64,000 nt of DNA, from positions 151,369 to 215,368 of the forward strand of contig BCIM01000002.1 of NCBI GenBank assembly GCA_039545315.1, read 5' to 3'. Below, piece by piece: positions 1 through 12,765 of the stretch. Under the pieces are notes generated by a model. It was not told where the DNA came from. It did no database searches and saw nothing but the letters and a program-made list of their open reading frames with translations. Position 1 is the stretch's first letter, and each line of letters opens with the position of its first letter. Source of the DNA: Kondoa malvinella (taxonomy: Eukaryota > Basidiomycota > Agaricostilbomycetes > Agaricostilbales > Kondoaceae). The translations under genes were made by a program, and so were the position numbers.

Positions 1-1014
1 GCGATAATCCGCTCTGTCGAAGCCGCTGCCATCTTTCGCTCGAAGGTAGTCTTTAGCCGCGAATTGGACAGCGTACAGCTTGTTCAAGCTTGTATCAGGC
101 GAAGCAACTAGTGATTTTAGGTCTTCCGGTTTGACCCATTCGACATTCATCGCCTTGAGTACATCGACTGCACCACTAGCGACTCGACCAGTACCAATGA
201 CAGCAAAGACGATGGGACCGAGAGAAGCTGGAGTACCATCCTGCGCGACATGCTTGCCTACTTGAGCTAGAGCCTGCTTGCAATCTTCGAAAGTTCGGCA
301 TTGTATAGGCCGAGGTAGATAGACGAAAGCAGTATTGTAGCCATTAGAGAGTAGCTTCATCGATATAGTGGAGGCGATGCTGTCCATTTGACCGCACCAT
401 CCAGCAAAGTATCCAAATGCCGCGGTTCGGGCGCCATCTTCACCGCATAGCAATTCCCAATCTGCGAAAGTAGCACCACTTGATAACTGTTTCCTGAGCC
501 TAGGGACGTTATAGTCTTGACCTTTCCAGATACTGACGAGTCATCAGCTCCATTTGGTCAGATGAAGTATTCTGACTTACTGCCAGAACCCAATATAAAG
601 TCTGTCGCCTTGCATTATCTCTTCGATAGGCACTTCTTTCACACCGAGTATAACAGTAGCAGGTGACAAATCTTGAGTGATAGTAGCTCCGGCAGCAGTG
701 TATTCTGCATCTCTGAAGCAACGCTTGTCCGAAGGTTGTACGAGCACCTTGACGTTGTGCTTCTGGATGAGCTGCTGGACGTGAGTCGGAGTGAGGCAAG
801 TTCGCCTTTCCCACTCTCTGAGAGGATCTTCTCGAACGAGACCGAGGGTAGTATGTTGTTGCATGATTGAATTCTGTCTTGAAGAAAGAGAAAAGCGCTT
901 CACAGCTGTAAAGGCTATAGGAAGCGAAGTCCATGCTGTGCTTGTACTAGGTATACGCCTAACACAGGATAGGCGAAGTTGACATCCTGCCCAAAGTTTA
1001 CTGGAGCACCGCAT
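1..1014 (-). CDS. Lysine-ketoglutarate reductase / AASS N-terminal domain (5' part, continues beyond window)
   Basis: The protein matches the N-terminal (LKR, AlaDH_PNT-type) domain of alpha-aminoadipic semialdehyde synthase, which acts on lysine and 2-oxoglutarate with saccharopine as intermediate. Visible motifs are LGLVREDPLREWERRTCLTP, GDRLYIGFWH, KGQDYNVPRL and the segment around DGARTAAFGYFAGWCGQMDS. One 48-bp intron (about 533-580) splits the codon for H in FWH-IWKGQ, and splicing restores the frame. Upstream of MQQHTTLG (residue 51) the open frame continues to MRCSSKLW. This leader is rich in Arg, Ser and Thr with no acidic residues, which looks like a mitochondrial presequence. Yeast LYS1 and LYS9 are separate enzymes of different N-terminal sequence, so this is the animal/plant-type enzyme or a fungal relative. 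The remainder lies off the left edge, so I cannot say whether a saccharopine dehydrogenase domain follows. Confidence 0.8.
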
Positions 1015-2503
1015 GGCTATGTCCTTGCAGCACTGCCAGTGATTGATATGAAGTGATAATGAATGAGATGAGCGTGAGAGGAAGACGAGAAAGCCTCATC
1101 GAGACCGCCAGGATTAGATTGGCTAAGAACGAGACGAAAGGGAAACAATCTCGTGGGAATAGGAGAACGGGATCCCGTCAAGCCTAGGGCTGCTCTGGCT
1201 GCTGTGTATAGTCATGTTTGCGTAGAGTATAGGCAGACTGTTGACCTCGCGCTACAAGATAGGGTGTATATCGCGGTTCGTCGACGAGAAGGCGAAGCGG
1301 GTACGGAAATGGGCATGCCGCTCTAGTAGGCCTTTATATGTGATCAATCAGAGCAGTGTACGTTCGGACTCGATAGTACAGTAGATTCCATGTGACACTA
1401 GACAAACCGACTTAAATGCTATAACTTATACCTCAAGGACACATGCTGAATCGCTGACTCGGATCGCACAACTGGGTTCCAGCAACCTCAGTCGTCCATT
1501 GGAGGATTGCTGCAGACGAGCAGCCGTCCAATCAGGCTCTCAGGAACGAATTTCGATATTGCTCACTTGAACAACGTCAACCCTTGCGGTCTCAGACGTA
1601 GGTCACTGCTGATAGTCTTCGCATTGCATAGACACCATCCTTACAGACTGAGTACTGACTTGCATGGTCTGAATGACGCCGCAATAGAGCGTGCCTCAGT
1701 AGCCGTCAGAGCCTGAGCGAGAACGTGGAAAGTGATAGAGAGCTTCATTTCCGTCATCAGAAGTGCAGAATCACGAGAGAGTTGGAGTCTAGGCTCAGAA
1801 AGGTCAGCGGCTGATTGACTTTTAACGTGAAGAGCATGCGCACAACACTCGCAATGTCTAAATAAAGATGACAGCGGTCTGAGCAGCGCAACGCAAAGAC
1901 GAGAGCACAAGAAGGCGACTCCAGGTCAAAGTTGGTGAGACCAGGAGACAGTGACCTGCACTGTAGGAAGCAAACTGTGAACCGCCAACCGCTCGCTGTT
2001 AGATGTCCGCGCAGAGATGGAAACGGAGACATGGTTTGAAGACTCATGGCACGCTAGAGGACAGAAGAGATCTTGTATATACACAGCACTTGACATCGAG
2101 ACTCGACACCGGCAAAGAGGGAAGGGAGCAACTCCACCGAGTTTTGGCGTTTAGACAGCCCTGACGCCTTCAGAACTGCGGACAGAGGAACAGAGTGAAG
2201 AGTCTAGCGCATCCATAACATAGCGTAAGCAAGAATCTAACAGCGACAAAGTGGCGATTCGGGTTCAAGCGTCTTTCGAAAGCACTCTTTGCACTGACCC
2301 ACCAAATATTCAAGCACTTCAAGCGCGAAGACAGTCACAAGACGTTCAGTCTCTCGCTCAACAGTCCCCACAGCGCGGCTCACCCCTTGAAGCAAAGCCT
2401 CCTTTGCCTTTTTCGGTGCTTTCCGCTTTCAAACTTAAGACGCCTTTCTACGAAATCGCTCTTTTTCACCAGTCCTCTCGCTCTCTATACATCACACGCA
2501 GTC
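1015..2503. other. Intergenic region between the LKR gene and HOG1
   Basis: This is about 1.5 kb between divergent genes. No open frame with recognisable domain content or plausible splicing was found on either strand. It presumably holds both promoters and long 5' leaders. CT-rich stretches lie just upstream of the HOG1 start (about 2400-2500), as is common before fungal start codons. Confidence 0.5.
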
Positions 2504-4310
<1,807 letters not shown>

Positions 4311-4985
4311 GTGGGAATTGTCCTGTTTTCGGGGAAAGAGGTGGGGGTATTATTATATGGACGGTCTCGCTTCTCTGTTCTCTCGCCAATGTTGCCAGAA
4401 AAAGTCATTGTCGAAAGGAAAGAAGGATGGATCGGATTGTGCTCAAGAAAGTCCCCACGCTGTCTCCTTCCTGCTCTCTTGACAAGTCATGTCGGTCGCT
4501 TTTCTGGGCTGTGTCTATACCCAAAGGAAGGAGAAAGGAGGGAAGGTCGTTGCTTATTTTATTTTGGTATAGGTAGAAAAAAAGCAAAGTTCGTTTGTTG
4601 CCGATAGATGGTGCTCCTGATGTTTTCCTGATGTCAAAGAATATACACGCAATTGCATCGTTGGTTTTCATACACTTTTTGCCGTCCCTTGCACTCTCGA
4701 CAATGAAAGCAAAGTCACCGACGGGGTGCGAAGCTGCAAGCGGCCAAGACTCCAAATACGCCAGATTCCCTGTGACAAGATCTGTATGTTCGCGCTATCC
4801 TCTGAACTTCACTCACTAGTGCTGCCACTGCCAATGTCTCCGTCTCTGGACCAAGGCGTTCTATGTCTCTGGCAATGGTCCTTGCAAGTCTCTGTGAGAT
4901 CAGCAACGGGCCTTGACACGTTATTTCTTCTCTTGTCCCTCTACTTGCACGTCTTCCGTTCTACGCAAACCCTCCTTCACCTCAA
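4311..4985. other. Intergenic region, HOG1 3' end to Cys-rich protein gene
   Basis: About 0.67 kb without a supportable gene. It holds the HOG1 3' UTR and the promoter of the next gene. An AT-rich stretch with TTATTTTATTTTGGTATAGG near 4553-4575 could be a 3' end-processing region; this is inference only. Confidence 0.4.
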
Positions 4986-5902
4986 ATGCGTTCAGTACTC
5001 TTGTTTACTTTGGTCAACTTGCTACTCGCCAGCAATGCGCTTCCCTATAGCCCAAAAGCTCAAGTAAATACCGATCTGCTGAGAAGACGGTTGCAGAAAA
5101 CGCCAAGTCGCAGTGTAAGTCTGCTTGTATCAATTGAGCCGTTCGCTGAAGGAAATGTGCAGTTGACCGACGCGCTTTGCTACCGAGTCCGTCCTTCTGC
5201 ACTGGCGAGAACGCTCTGTATGATACAGATTCCATGACCTGCGGTGGGTTGTATCAGCCCTTGAAGCAATCGGACTTCTCTGACTTTTGCTCAGTCTGCC
5301 CTGCTGGTCTCAGAGTCACGGGAGCTGATCGCGACATCAGCTGTCAAGCATGTCCCGGCAATCTTGTGTTGCAAACAGACAACCGCTGCGCTTGCCCCGT
5401 CAATCAGCGACCAGATGATCAGGTTTCAGGCAGGTGCAGTGTGTCTATTCGTTCTGTTGGCATTGCAGATAGCTCATACATGTGCCTAGTCTGCATTCCC
5501 GATGCTACTTTCGTAGAAGGAGCCTGCAGTATGCCTGTTTGGTTGATCTTTGCGAATTCACTTGACACGATTTCTAGGCTGTCCAGTTGGCATTATTTTG
5601 AGCAGAAATCAATGCGTCACCCTAAGCTGCCCGGCGCAGCTGGAGGATCTCACTTTTAGAGGACAACTCTTCAACAATGGGATGATCACCTGCGTAAGTT
5701 GCTCTCGGCGCAGATGCTCTGCATACGATTTACTAGCTACCTTCAGCTCTATTTCAACGAGGTCTTCGAATTTGTAAGGTGTCTTGTACTCAGGGCCGTG
5801 TACGTATAAGCTGATCTCATCATGTAGTCCGATTGCGTCTACAGCGCAGCGACAGGCAACTTTGTGTCAGGACCAGGCAGGTGCCCAGCACGCCTACTGT
5901 GA
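4986..5902 (+). CDS. Secreted cysteine-rich protein, function unknown
   Basis: The protein opens with a clear signal peptide (MRSVLLFTLVNLLLASNA) followed by a dibasic-rich stretch (LLRRRLQK). The mature part has regularly spaced Cys: DFCSVCPAG, SCQACPGNL, RCACPVNQ, VCIPDA, GCPVGI, LSCPAQ, and a tail with DCVYSAATGNFVSGPGRCP. The pattern resembles EGF-like or CPL1/PriA-type fungal extracellular Cys-rich domains, but I cannot assign a family. Frame-consistent exons require introns near 5104-5162, 5437-5490, 5530-5577, 5694-5747 and 5776-5827. The stop TGA is at 5900-5902. The exact first donor is uncertain (gtgtaag or gtaag). The product, about 230 residues, is probably a cell-wall or secreted protein; an effector role is possible but unsupported. 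Confidence 0.6.
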
Positions 5903-6059
5903 CACCTTCCAAGTTGCAGTGATGAGGTTGACGTCCGAGCTAGGGATGGTTGGTTGGTCTTCTCGGTGCGGTGTTGTGGAGGTGGAGCATTGAATGCATG
6001 TCCGAGTCTCATTGATTCATTGCAAATACTGCTATTCAGCAAGCCCAGCCGTTGTATCT

Positions 6060-6822
6060 GAAAACCCGTTCTTGATCTAACGGGTAGCCGAGGCGCTACA
6101 ACAACAGGCATCAGTGATTGTGTGACAGCGGAGACACGAAGAATAACTCACAAGCTTTGGCTTGCCTTGACGCTAGCAACGGACGAGGCCGAAGAGAGAG
6201 AGCTGGGCATAACCTTTTGTAGACGCTGGAACTTGCGCTTGGGGCGGACTTGTCGGCTACGCTTGATGCAGATGACAGTTGGCTCGAGGCTGATCACGAA
6301 ACGCATCAGCGACGTGTCGAGTCATGGCAGCTGAAGTTTACCTGTTGGAGAAGCACGAGCGAGGACCGAAGAGAGCGACGACGACAATGGAGAAGCTCCA
6401 GAGCTGAGACTGGCCGAAGCCTTGGATGCGGCAGCTGTAGCGATGAACGTAAGCGAGTTGATCCATCAAAGTGCACAACGGAACATACCATTGGCAACAA
6501 CAGACACGCTGCTAGCCGGTGCAGAAGCACGGCTGGAGACGGACGAAGCGCTCATTGCTGCTTGACCAGAAACCGAAGAGGCGCTCTCGCCAGCTTGACC
6601 AGAAAGCGGAGAGGCGCTCTTGCCGGCTTGACCTGGCAGAGATGAAGCGCTTTTTGTGCCCTGGTGCATGACGGACGAGGCTGATCTTGAAATCTTGAGG
6701 CGTAACCATCTGCTGACGCAGAGGCAGAGCTCATGGTGTTCTGGGCTCCATACTTGGCCTTGAGTGCCGCCTCTTCGCCCAGCAGTGGGTTTTGGAAGAT
6801 GGCACCCTTCCAAAGGTTAATG
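6060..6822 (-). pseudogene. Broken partial copy of the 3' end of the ISH1-like gene
   Basis: This stretch is a diverged duplicate of 9050-10026, the C-terminal coding part of the ISH1-like gene downstream, in the same orientation. Shared pieces include the NPLLGEEAALKAKYGAQNT region, the SxSSVMHQGT segment and the 11-residue SASS(L/V)SGQAGK repeats. It is decayed. A frame change falls between the PLLGEEA-equivalent part and the repeats, about 210 bp are missing between positions equivalent to 9209 and 9430, and the last exon stops at ASATR instead of running on to SVKNEL. No start codon or upstream Ish1 repeats are present. I read it as a non-functional gene-end duplication. Confidence 0.82.
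6544..6660 (-). repeat. 33-bp tandem repeats inside the ISH1-like pseudogene
   Basis: Three to four tandem 33-bp units carry the core gaagcgctc...gcttgaccagaaa and encode diverged 11-residue units (SASSLPGQAGK, SASPLSGQAGE, SASSVSGQAAM). They are homologous to the array at 9749-9865. Confidence 0.7.
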
Positions 6823-7093
6823 CACTAGGGCCTTGGCTCGATGATTGGGATACCGTTCATCGTTAAGAACTCACAAGCTCTTACTAGCCTAACCGCCAGC
6901 TGTAAGCGACTGATTAAGCCAATGATCCTGAGCCAATCACGAGCTTTTGCGCAGAATAGATTGATGCAGGTGCCGGAGGGTAAGCGTCTACTGAACAAAC
7001 AGGACGATAAGAAGAAGTAAGTGGTTTGATATGAGTCAACACCTACTTTAAAGCGAGCTTTGGTGCTCAGTCAACAGAGTTGCCAGATTCGCA

Positions 7094-8893
7094 TTACACC
7101 GTTGTCCGCCATTCCACATTCACCTCACCGCCACCAGTCGCCTTCAAACTTTTGATCCGAATGCCCTCAAAGCTTTCCTCCTGCAGGCAGTTGTACGTCA
7201 CTTCCAATTGATCCGGGGCCTTGGACATGGCTTGACTAAAGCGTTCTATGACCGCCTGGTGTACCTGCTCTATGCTCTCATCACAATCGCAATAGCCTTC
7301 GTGAACGATGGCTAAACTCTTCTCCAGTCGGTCTAAATCGTCTCCCAGGCCGCATGAAAGAGTGTAGCTTTTCATTGCTGGGAAGAGGTCTGATCGAGTG
7401 AAGGGTTGGATGAGATCGTGCAAAGTTATCAAGTCACCGAACGTCATGTCGTATGGCGGGGCTGTCCTCAAAGCCAAGTGTTCCAGGGAGCTTGAGAGGT
7501 TTGGAAAAGATTGACGAATGCCTCGAAGGAGATTTCGCGGAATCCAAGGGTCATCGAGCAGCAGGAAGGAAATCTGGTATTGAGGGTCGAGGTCGTCCAT
7601 GGCCTTGTGCACGACACACCCAGAGTCACGCTTGTGAGACAGTCGACCGGACTTTCGCCAAAAGTGCATTCCAACAGAGTCTCCAGCTGTATTGGCATGT
7701 GGGTGACTACCAGTGCAAGGTGCTTCAGACCAGGGCAATCTCGAATCAGCGCGCCGATGTTCATCATGACAAGAACATCCCAATCAGCCATTGTGACAGC
7801 CAAGCTCTTGATGTTTGCCCATGTCGATATGTCGGATGTATAGGATCGAGAGCGCGGATTGTGTATACTCACCCTTTCGAGTGTATCGGGGCAAAGTAAG
7901 CTCTTCAGCCTTGACCAGCCCTGCTGCAATCTCAGCACGTCGGCGATTCTCACCGCATTGTCTTCTGGTCCGCTCGATATTGCTTCGTCCAGCTCAAATG
8001 TAGACACTTTTGGAAGGGCATGTTGGCCAGCTTGAAGCGACGAGGGCAGAAAGAGGAGAGGCGTAAACGTTGTCAGATCCTCCGGCCAATTCTCTGTTGC
8101 TGAAGGAAGAGTAACATGAAAAGCGATAGCCAGGGAAGTAACTTTGCTGAGGAGCGCTAGGAGCCGAAGACTTTTTTCTAGGAAAGTATAGTGTCGAGAG
8201 GGAGAATATTGGGCTTGTTCATGGCTTCTCCGCGGATAGACAGCTAAACTTATGAGCCATTTGACTTGCTTGACAAAGCGCGCATAGCGAGGCTTGGCGA
8301 CGATTGTGCGAGAGAATCCCTCGCTGACAAATTGCTCTCCGGAGATGTTCTTGTATAGATACGGAAGAGCTGTAGATCAGAAAGCTTCTACTTGCTGCGT
8401 TAGACTGAAAGTCTCCGGGCGCTCAATACGCGACATACTTGAGCAGCCCAACAGGACAAGCCATTCCCGTGCTTCATCGACCTCGAAATGCTCCCAGACC
8501 TCTTGCATCAGCTCCGCAGGCAGCCGCACGATCTCTTGTTGTGTTGCTGAGTACTGGTAGTCCGGCTAGATTTGCGTTGAGCTTGTCGCAGCGGTCGACA
8601 AGTGCTCCCAGCGACAGAGACCGCCTTTTTCAATGTCTCGTAGTGCGTTTTGCTGCACCAATGTCAAGTCTCTCTGGCTTTGGATCTTCGAGAATCCAGG
8701 CAGGTGTGCACTTGGGTCAACTAGGCTTGCACTCCTTGATGGCGCGCCAGACAGGTGTGTAGGGCGCTGGTGACTTCAGCTCGGTGGGGCAGGTTCAAGA
8801 GAGACGAGTGGATGCTACTAGTTACTGACCTTGACTGAATCAGGTAGATCACATCAAGACTCAAGGCTAGAGTAAGAGCCCTCATGCTTGCGC
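7094..8893 (-). CDS. F-box-type protein (probable), function unknown
   Basis: The spliced reading contains IVRLPAELMQEVWEHF near the N-terminus, which fits an F-box (LPxEL...IxxH/W). It is followed by ALPYLYKNI and about 400 residues of leucine-rich, irregular repeats (KSLAVTMADWDVL, CPGLKHLALVV, LEHLALRTAPPYD). This layout is typical of the large fungal families of F-box/LRR-like substrate receptors of SCF ubiquitin ligases. The stop TAA is at 7094-7096. Introns are visible near 8375-8430 and 7820-7890. The 5' end is uncertain: a candidate start (MRALTLALSLDVIYLIQS) lies at about 8893, but I could not join all 5' exons in frame. The gene sits between the ISH1-like gene and its broken copy. 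Confidence 0.55.
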
Positions 8894-9046
8894 CAGAGAT
8901 GCTATAGACATAGAGATTTCATTGCAAATTAAGGCCTTTACTGTTTTTCGTGAACCAAAGCATGTCCCAACTTAGGCATGCCATTTCCATCCTACTGCTA
9001 CTTGACCCAGACTTCAAAGGCGCAGTTTTCATGACTTCGCTCGCAT

Positions 9047-12000
9047 CTAGAGCTCGTTCTTGACTGAGCGGGTGGCGGAGGCGCTACATCAACAGGCATC
9101 AGTGAGTGATACAGCGGAGACACGCAGAATAACTCACAAGCTTTTGCTTGCCTTGACGCTGGCAACGGATGAGGCAGAAGAGGCAGAGCTAGTCATGACC
9201 TTTTGAGCTGATGAGATCGAAGAGGAAGCGGTAGAGTAGACGTCGTACTGCACGATTCTATGAGCAAACGGAGCGATTTCCAAGAAACAAGACACTTACG
9301 GCAGAACGGGACTGCACTGAGGCAGCAGATTGTGCAGACTTGCTGATGCTGCTTGCTGACGAAGAGGCGCTCTTGGAATTCGATGGGGCGGCGCTAGCGG
9401 CAGACTTTGAAGCTTTCTCATAGGCCGAGCTTGCGCTGGAACTTGCGCTTGAGGCAGACTTGTCAGCTACGCTCGATGCAGATGACAGATGGCTCGAGGC
9501 TGTATAAAACGCATGAGCAAGCTGTGGTTTACGACAACTTGAATTTACCTGTTGAGGATGCACGAGAGAGGACCGAAGAGAGCGACGACGACAATGAAGA
9601 AGCTCCAGAGCTGAGACTGGCCGAAACCTTGGATGCGGAAGCTGTTACATGGACGTAAGCGAATCGCCCATCAAAGGTAACAACGGGACTCACCATTGGC
9701 AACACCAGACACGCTGCTGGCCGATGCAGAAGCACGGCTAGAGACTGACGAAGCGCTCTTTGCTGCTTGACCAGAAACCGAAGACGCGCTCTTGCCAGCT
9801 TGACCAGAAAGCGAAGAGGCGCTCTTGCCGGCTTGACCTGACAGAGATGAGGCGCTCTGCGTGCCTTGATGCATGACCGACGAGGCTGATCTTGAAATCT
9901 TGGAGGCGTAACCATCTGCTGACGCAGAGGCAGAGCTCATGGTGTTCTGGGCTCCGTATTTAGCCTTGAGCGCTGCCTCTTCGCCGAGCAGGGGGTTCTG
10001 GAAGATAGCACCCTTCAAGAGGTCAATGGCTTCTCTAGCTTTGGCTTCCGTGACGTGGACTCCAGAGGCTGTAAGTGTTTCGCCAGCTCAGCATACGAAT
10101 ACACCGAGACGACAGGTCACTCACCAACCCATTCGTTGACGTTGTCCAAAAGACCTTGCATGCCAGAAGCGGTAGCGACATCTGATCAAGTCATCAGCGA
10201 AGGTCACAACATATGGAAAAAGGAACGGACAGTTCTCCTTCATCAGAGCAACGAGCTCATCACGGTTGTTGGGCAAGTTGTCGGCCTTGATGTTGTTCTT
10301 GCGCAACCATCCACGGACTAGAAGCAGATTAGCAAAGACCATCTTGAAACTGCGCAGCAACTCACTTCTAGCATCAGACCAAGACAAGTAGCTTGAAGCA
10401 GAAGGTTTGGCAGTGTACTTGTTGCGGAAAGTCTCAAAGACTTCATCCTTGGTCGCCTGCGCATCGCTCTTCAAGTAACCATTGTTGATCAACCAATCGC
10501 GCATCTGCTTCTCTGACCAGTTCGAATGCAAAACAGTCTTGGCCTTGTAATAGTTTGAAGCGAGGTTGTTTTCCAATTCATGCCTCTTCAAATCCGCAAC
10601 GTCTGATTTTTGAGCAAGGTCGTTCTCAATGAGGAACTTGCGCATCTTGGATTCGGACCAGCTGTCCCAGATGTTGTCTGAAGCAGTGTAGTACTGATCG
10701 CGCATGGTAGCCATGATTTCGTCCTTCTTTGCGTTGGGATTGGTAACGATGCCTTGCTTCTGTAACCAGGATCGAGCAAAGTTCTCATCCCAAGTAGCAG
10801 TAGCAGAGTCGCGTAGGGAGTCTGTAGTGCAAGCTCATAAACGACTCCGAAATGTGAGCAGTCAGAGAGGATGACCTACAGTAGTTGTCGCTCATCAACG
10901 AAAGAAGATCATCCCTCTTTGCCTCGGTAGGAGTCTTGATCAACCCTCTCGATTCCAACCAATGACGAAGCTGGTTGTCGGACCAGAAGTGATAAGTAGT
11001 ATCGCGAGCAGAATAGTAGTTACGAGCCATGAGGTCGGACAATTCGTCGCGGGTTTTAGCGGTGCGAGACTTGACGACGCCGTGGTTCTCTAGCCACTTG
11101 CGAGTGTAAGAGTCTGACCAGGTGTCGTAGACGTTGGCAGCTGTGTCGGAGTAAGTCTTCTTGACGGATGAGAGCTGTAGAAGTAAACTTTAGACTAGAT
11201 CAGACAGAATCAGCTTAACGGGACGTACGAGTTCATCCTTCTTGGCTTGAGCTGGAGTGTTGACGACACCCTTTGATTCAAGGTAGCGACGGAGTTCGCC
11301 TTCAGACTGTGCATCGAAGTTGCGTTTAGCTAATGCATAGCTGAAACCACTTCTGAACGCACCCAGGTTGACCAAACGTAGTCATTTGCATCGTTCATCT
11401 TTGCCGCAGCATAGTCATAAGTCATTCTAGGTGCATCGGTAGCAGCATGGTAAGCGGAGGAGATGGAATCAGAAACGGTAGCGCTAGCTTGAGAAGCCGC
11501 CGAGTTGACAGAAGCAGTCGCGTGAGATCCGAGAGAGGAAGCAGAAGAAGCATAAGCATTAGCGAGAACGATGAGCTCTTCGCGAGTGGTAGCAGGAGCG
11601 ACGACACCCTGTTTGACGAGGTAAGCGCGAAGTTGGCTGTCGTTCCAGCTTTCTACTGGGCCTTTGGGTGCATTGTCTTGGAAGACGTGTTGGGCTTGGC
11701 CGCTTTTGGCAGTTGCGTAGGTACGAGCAGAGTCCCAGTTGGAACGGACTTGGTCAAGAAGCTCTTCCCGGGTTGATTTGGGTTTTGGTGCGAGACCGTG
11801 CTGAACTAGCCATCCGTGAAGGTCGGACTAAGACAATATCAGCAGACATCATATAATGCTTTGACAAGTATAGTCACCTCATTCCAGTTGACGTAGGCCT
11901 CGTCGTAGTGACGGCGAATAGCTGCAAGCATGTTTTCGCGAGAAGTAGGGGTAGGAGTAGGAACAAGCGAGTTGGAAGATATCCAAGACTTGATGTCTGA

Positions 12001-12340
12001 TTCCTTCCAGCTGTCGTAACTGTACTCCAACTGCGTTAGTCTAAACTTGAGACGCATAGAGGGTCTCAACGCACGCTGCATCGTAATTTTGCGCAACAAG
12101 GTCCCTCATCTGGTCAGTGTTGAGCCTTGAAGGGTTTGGCACTTTGTGGTCAGTGAGCCAGTCTTCGAGCTGACTGTCTGTCCAATCGCGGTAAGCGGGA
12201 ACTGGCGCACAGCATCCACGTCACTTCTATTTCTTTTGACAATGAAACGGGAAAAGCTGACCATTGCTACCGCCAAAGAGTTTGGCCTGAGAACCTGCAA
12301 CGGCGAAAGCCAAAAGTAGAGTGGTAATGGATATTTTCAT
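9047..12340 (-). CDS. ISH1/MSC1-like stress protein with signal peptide, Ish1 repeats, LEA-like 11-mers and KNEL tail
   Basis: The protein starts MKISITTLLLAFAVAGSQA, a cleavable signal peptide. About ten Ish1 repeats of roughly 50 residues follow, each with W-S/N-x-S/E-x-L/M-x-x-W/Y-L (for example DSWKESDIKSWI, SWNDSQLRAYLV, NWSEKQMRDWLI). Fission yeast Ish1 is a nuclear-envelope stress protein and budding yeast Msc1 is its relative. After the repeats comes a Ser/Ala-rich region with 11-residue units and then SATRSVKNEL at the very end (stop 9047-9049). Signal peptide plus KNEL suggests retention in the ER/nuclear-envelope lumen. Introns were resolved by repeat phase, for example YDAA-YDSWKESD and DYVWSTW-SEGELRRYLE. 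The 3' end has a decayed copy at 6060-6822. The family assignment is firm; the cellular site is inferred. Confidence 0.88.
9749..9865 (-). repeat. 33-bp tandem repeats encoding 11-residue units
   Basis: Tandem 33-bp units in the ISH1-like gene encode SASSLSGQAGK, SASSLSGQAGK, SASSVSGQAAK and SASSVSSRASA. The 11-residue period with small residues and regularly placed K/Q resembles LEA group-3-like or lipid-associating amphipathic helices. Confidence 0.75.
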
Positions 12341-12765
12341 GACTTTAACGGAGGAAAATAGAGAAGAAGGGCTGCCAAATCCTAAGTCCGGAGAATGCTA
12401 CTTAGCTATGTGTGCTGCAGCGCGCACGCGGTGAGTAAGGGCTCACTAAAGAAAGATAGGCAAGTCGTTCGTCGAAGAAGAGAACAGATGCACTTTCGAG
12501 AATTCGCTCAAAGTCGTGATGTCATTGTAAGTCAAACTTTCGCCACGACTCGTGTTTCCAACCTCGCGCGCGGTACAGGCTCACGGGCTGCTTTGCTGTG
12601 GAATACAGAAGTGTGACGTACGCCCTTGAGCAGTAGTCAGCTTGCCCAGCCCAGCCTCGGTATCTGTCGTCGGTAATTTCACTACTGATCGGGTTTGTTG
12701 ATCGTGATCGAGGCTGCTTTTTGCTCGTCTTCTTTCCAATCTTGACCATCTCCAATCTCGCTATC
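12341..12765. promoter_or_regulatory. Divergent promoter between ISH1-like and DUF1295 genes
   Basis: 425 bp separate two divergent start codons. I found no AGGGG/CCCCT stress-response element here, and no open frame of note. Regulation of the stress gene cannot be read from this segment by eye. Confidence 0.4.

Noticed and set aside
1507..2047. Open frames in the 1-2.5 kb intergenic region
   Set aside because: Short, no recognisable domain content, no consistent splicing partners.
7453..8762. Plus-strand frames over the F-box-type gene
   Set aside because: The minus-strand reading has consistent splicing and leucine-rich repeats; the plus frames do not.
11330..11400. Apparent frameshift in the ISH1-like gene
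   Set aside because: A 56-bp intron (gtgcgt...gcacag) joins DYVWSTW to SEGELRRYLE in frame.
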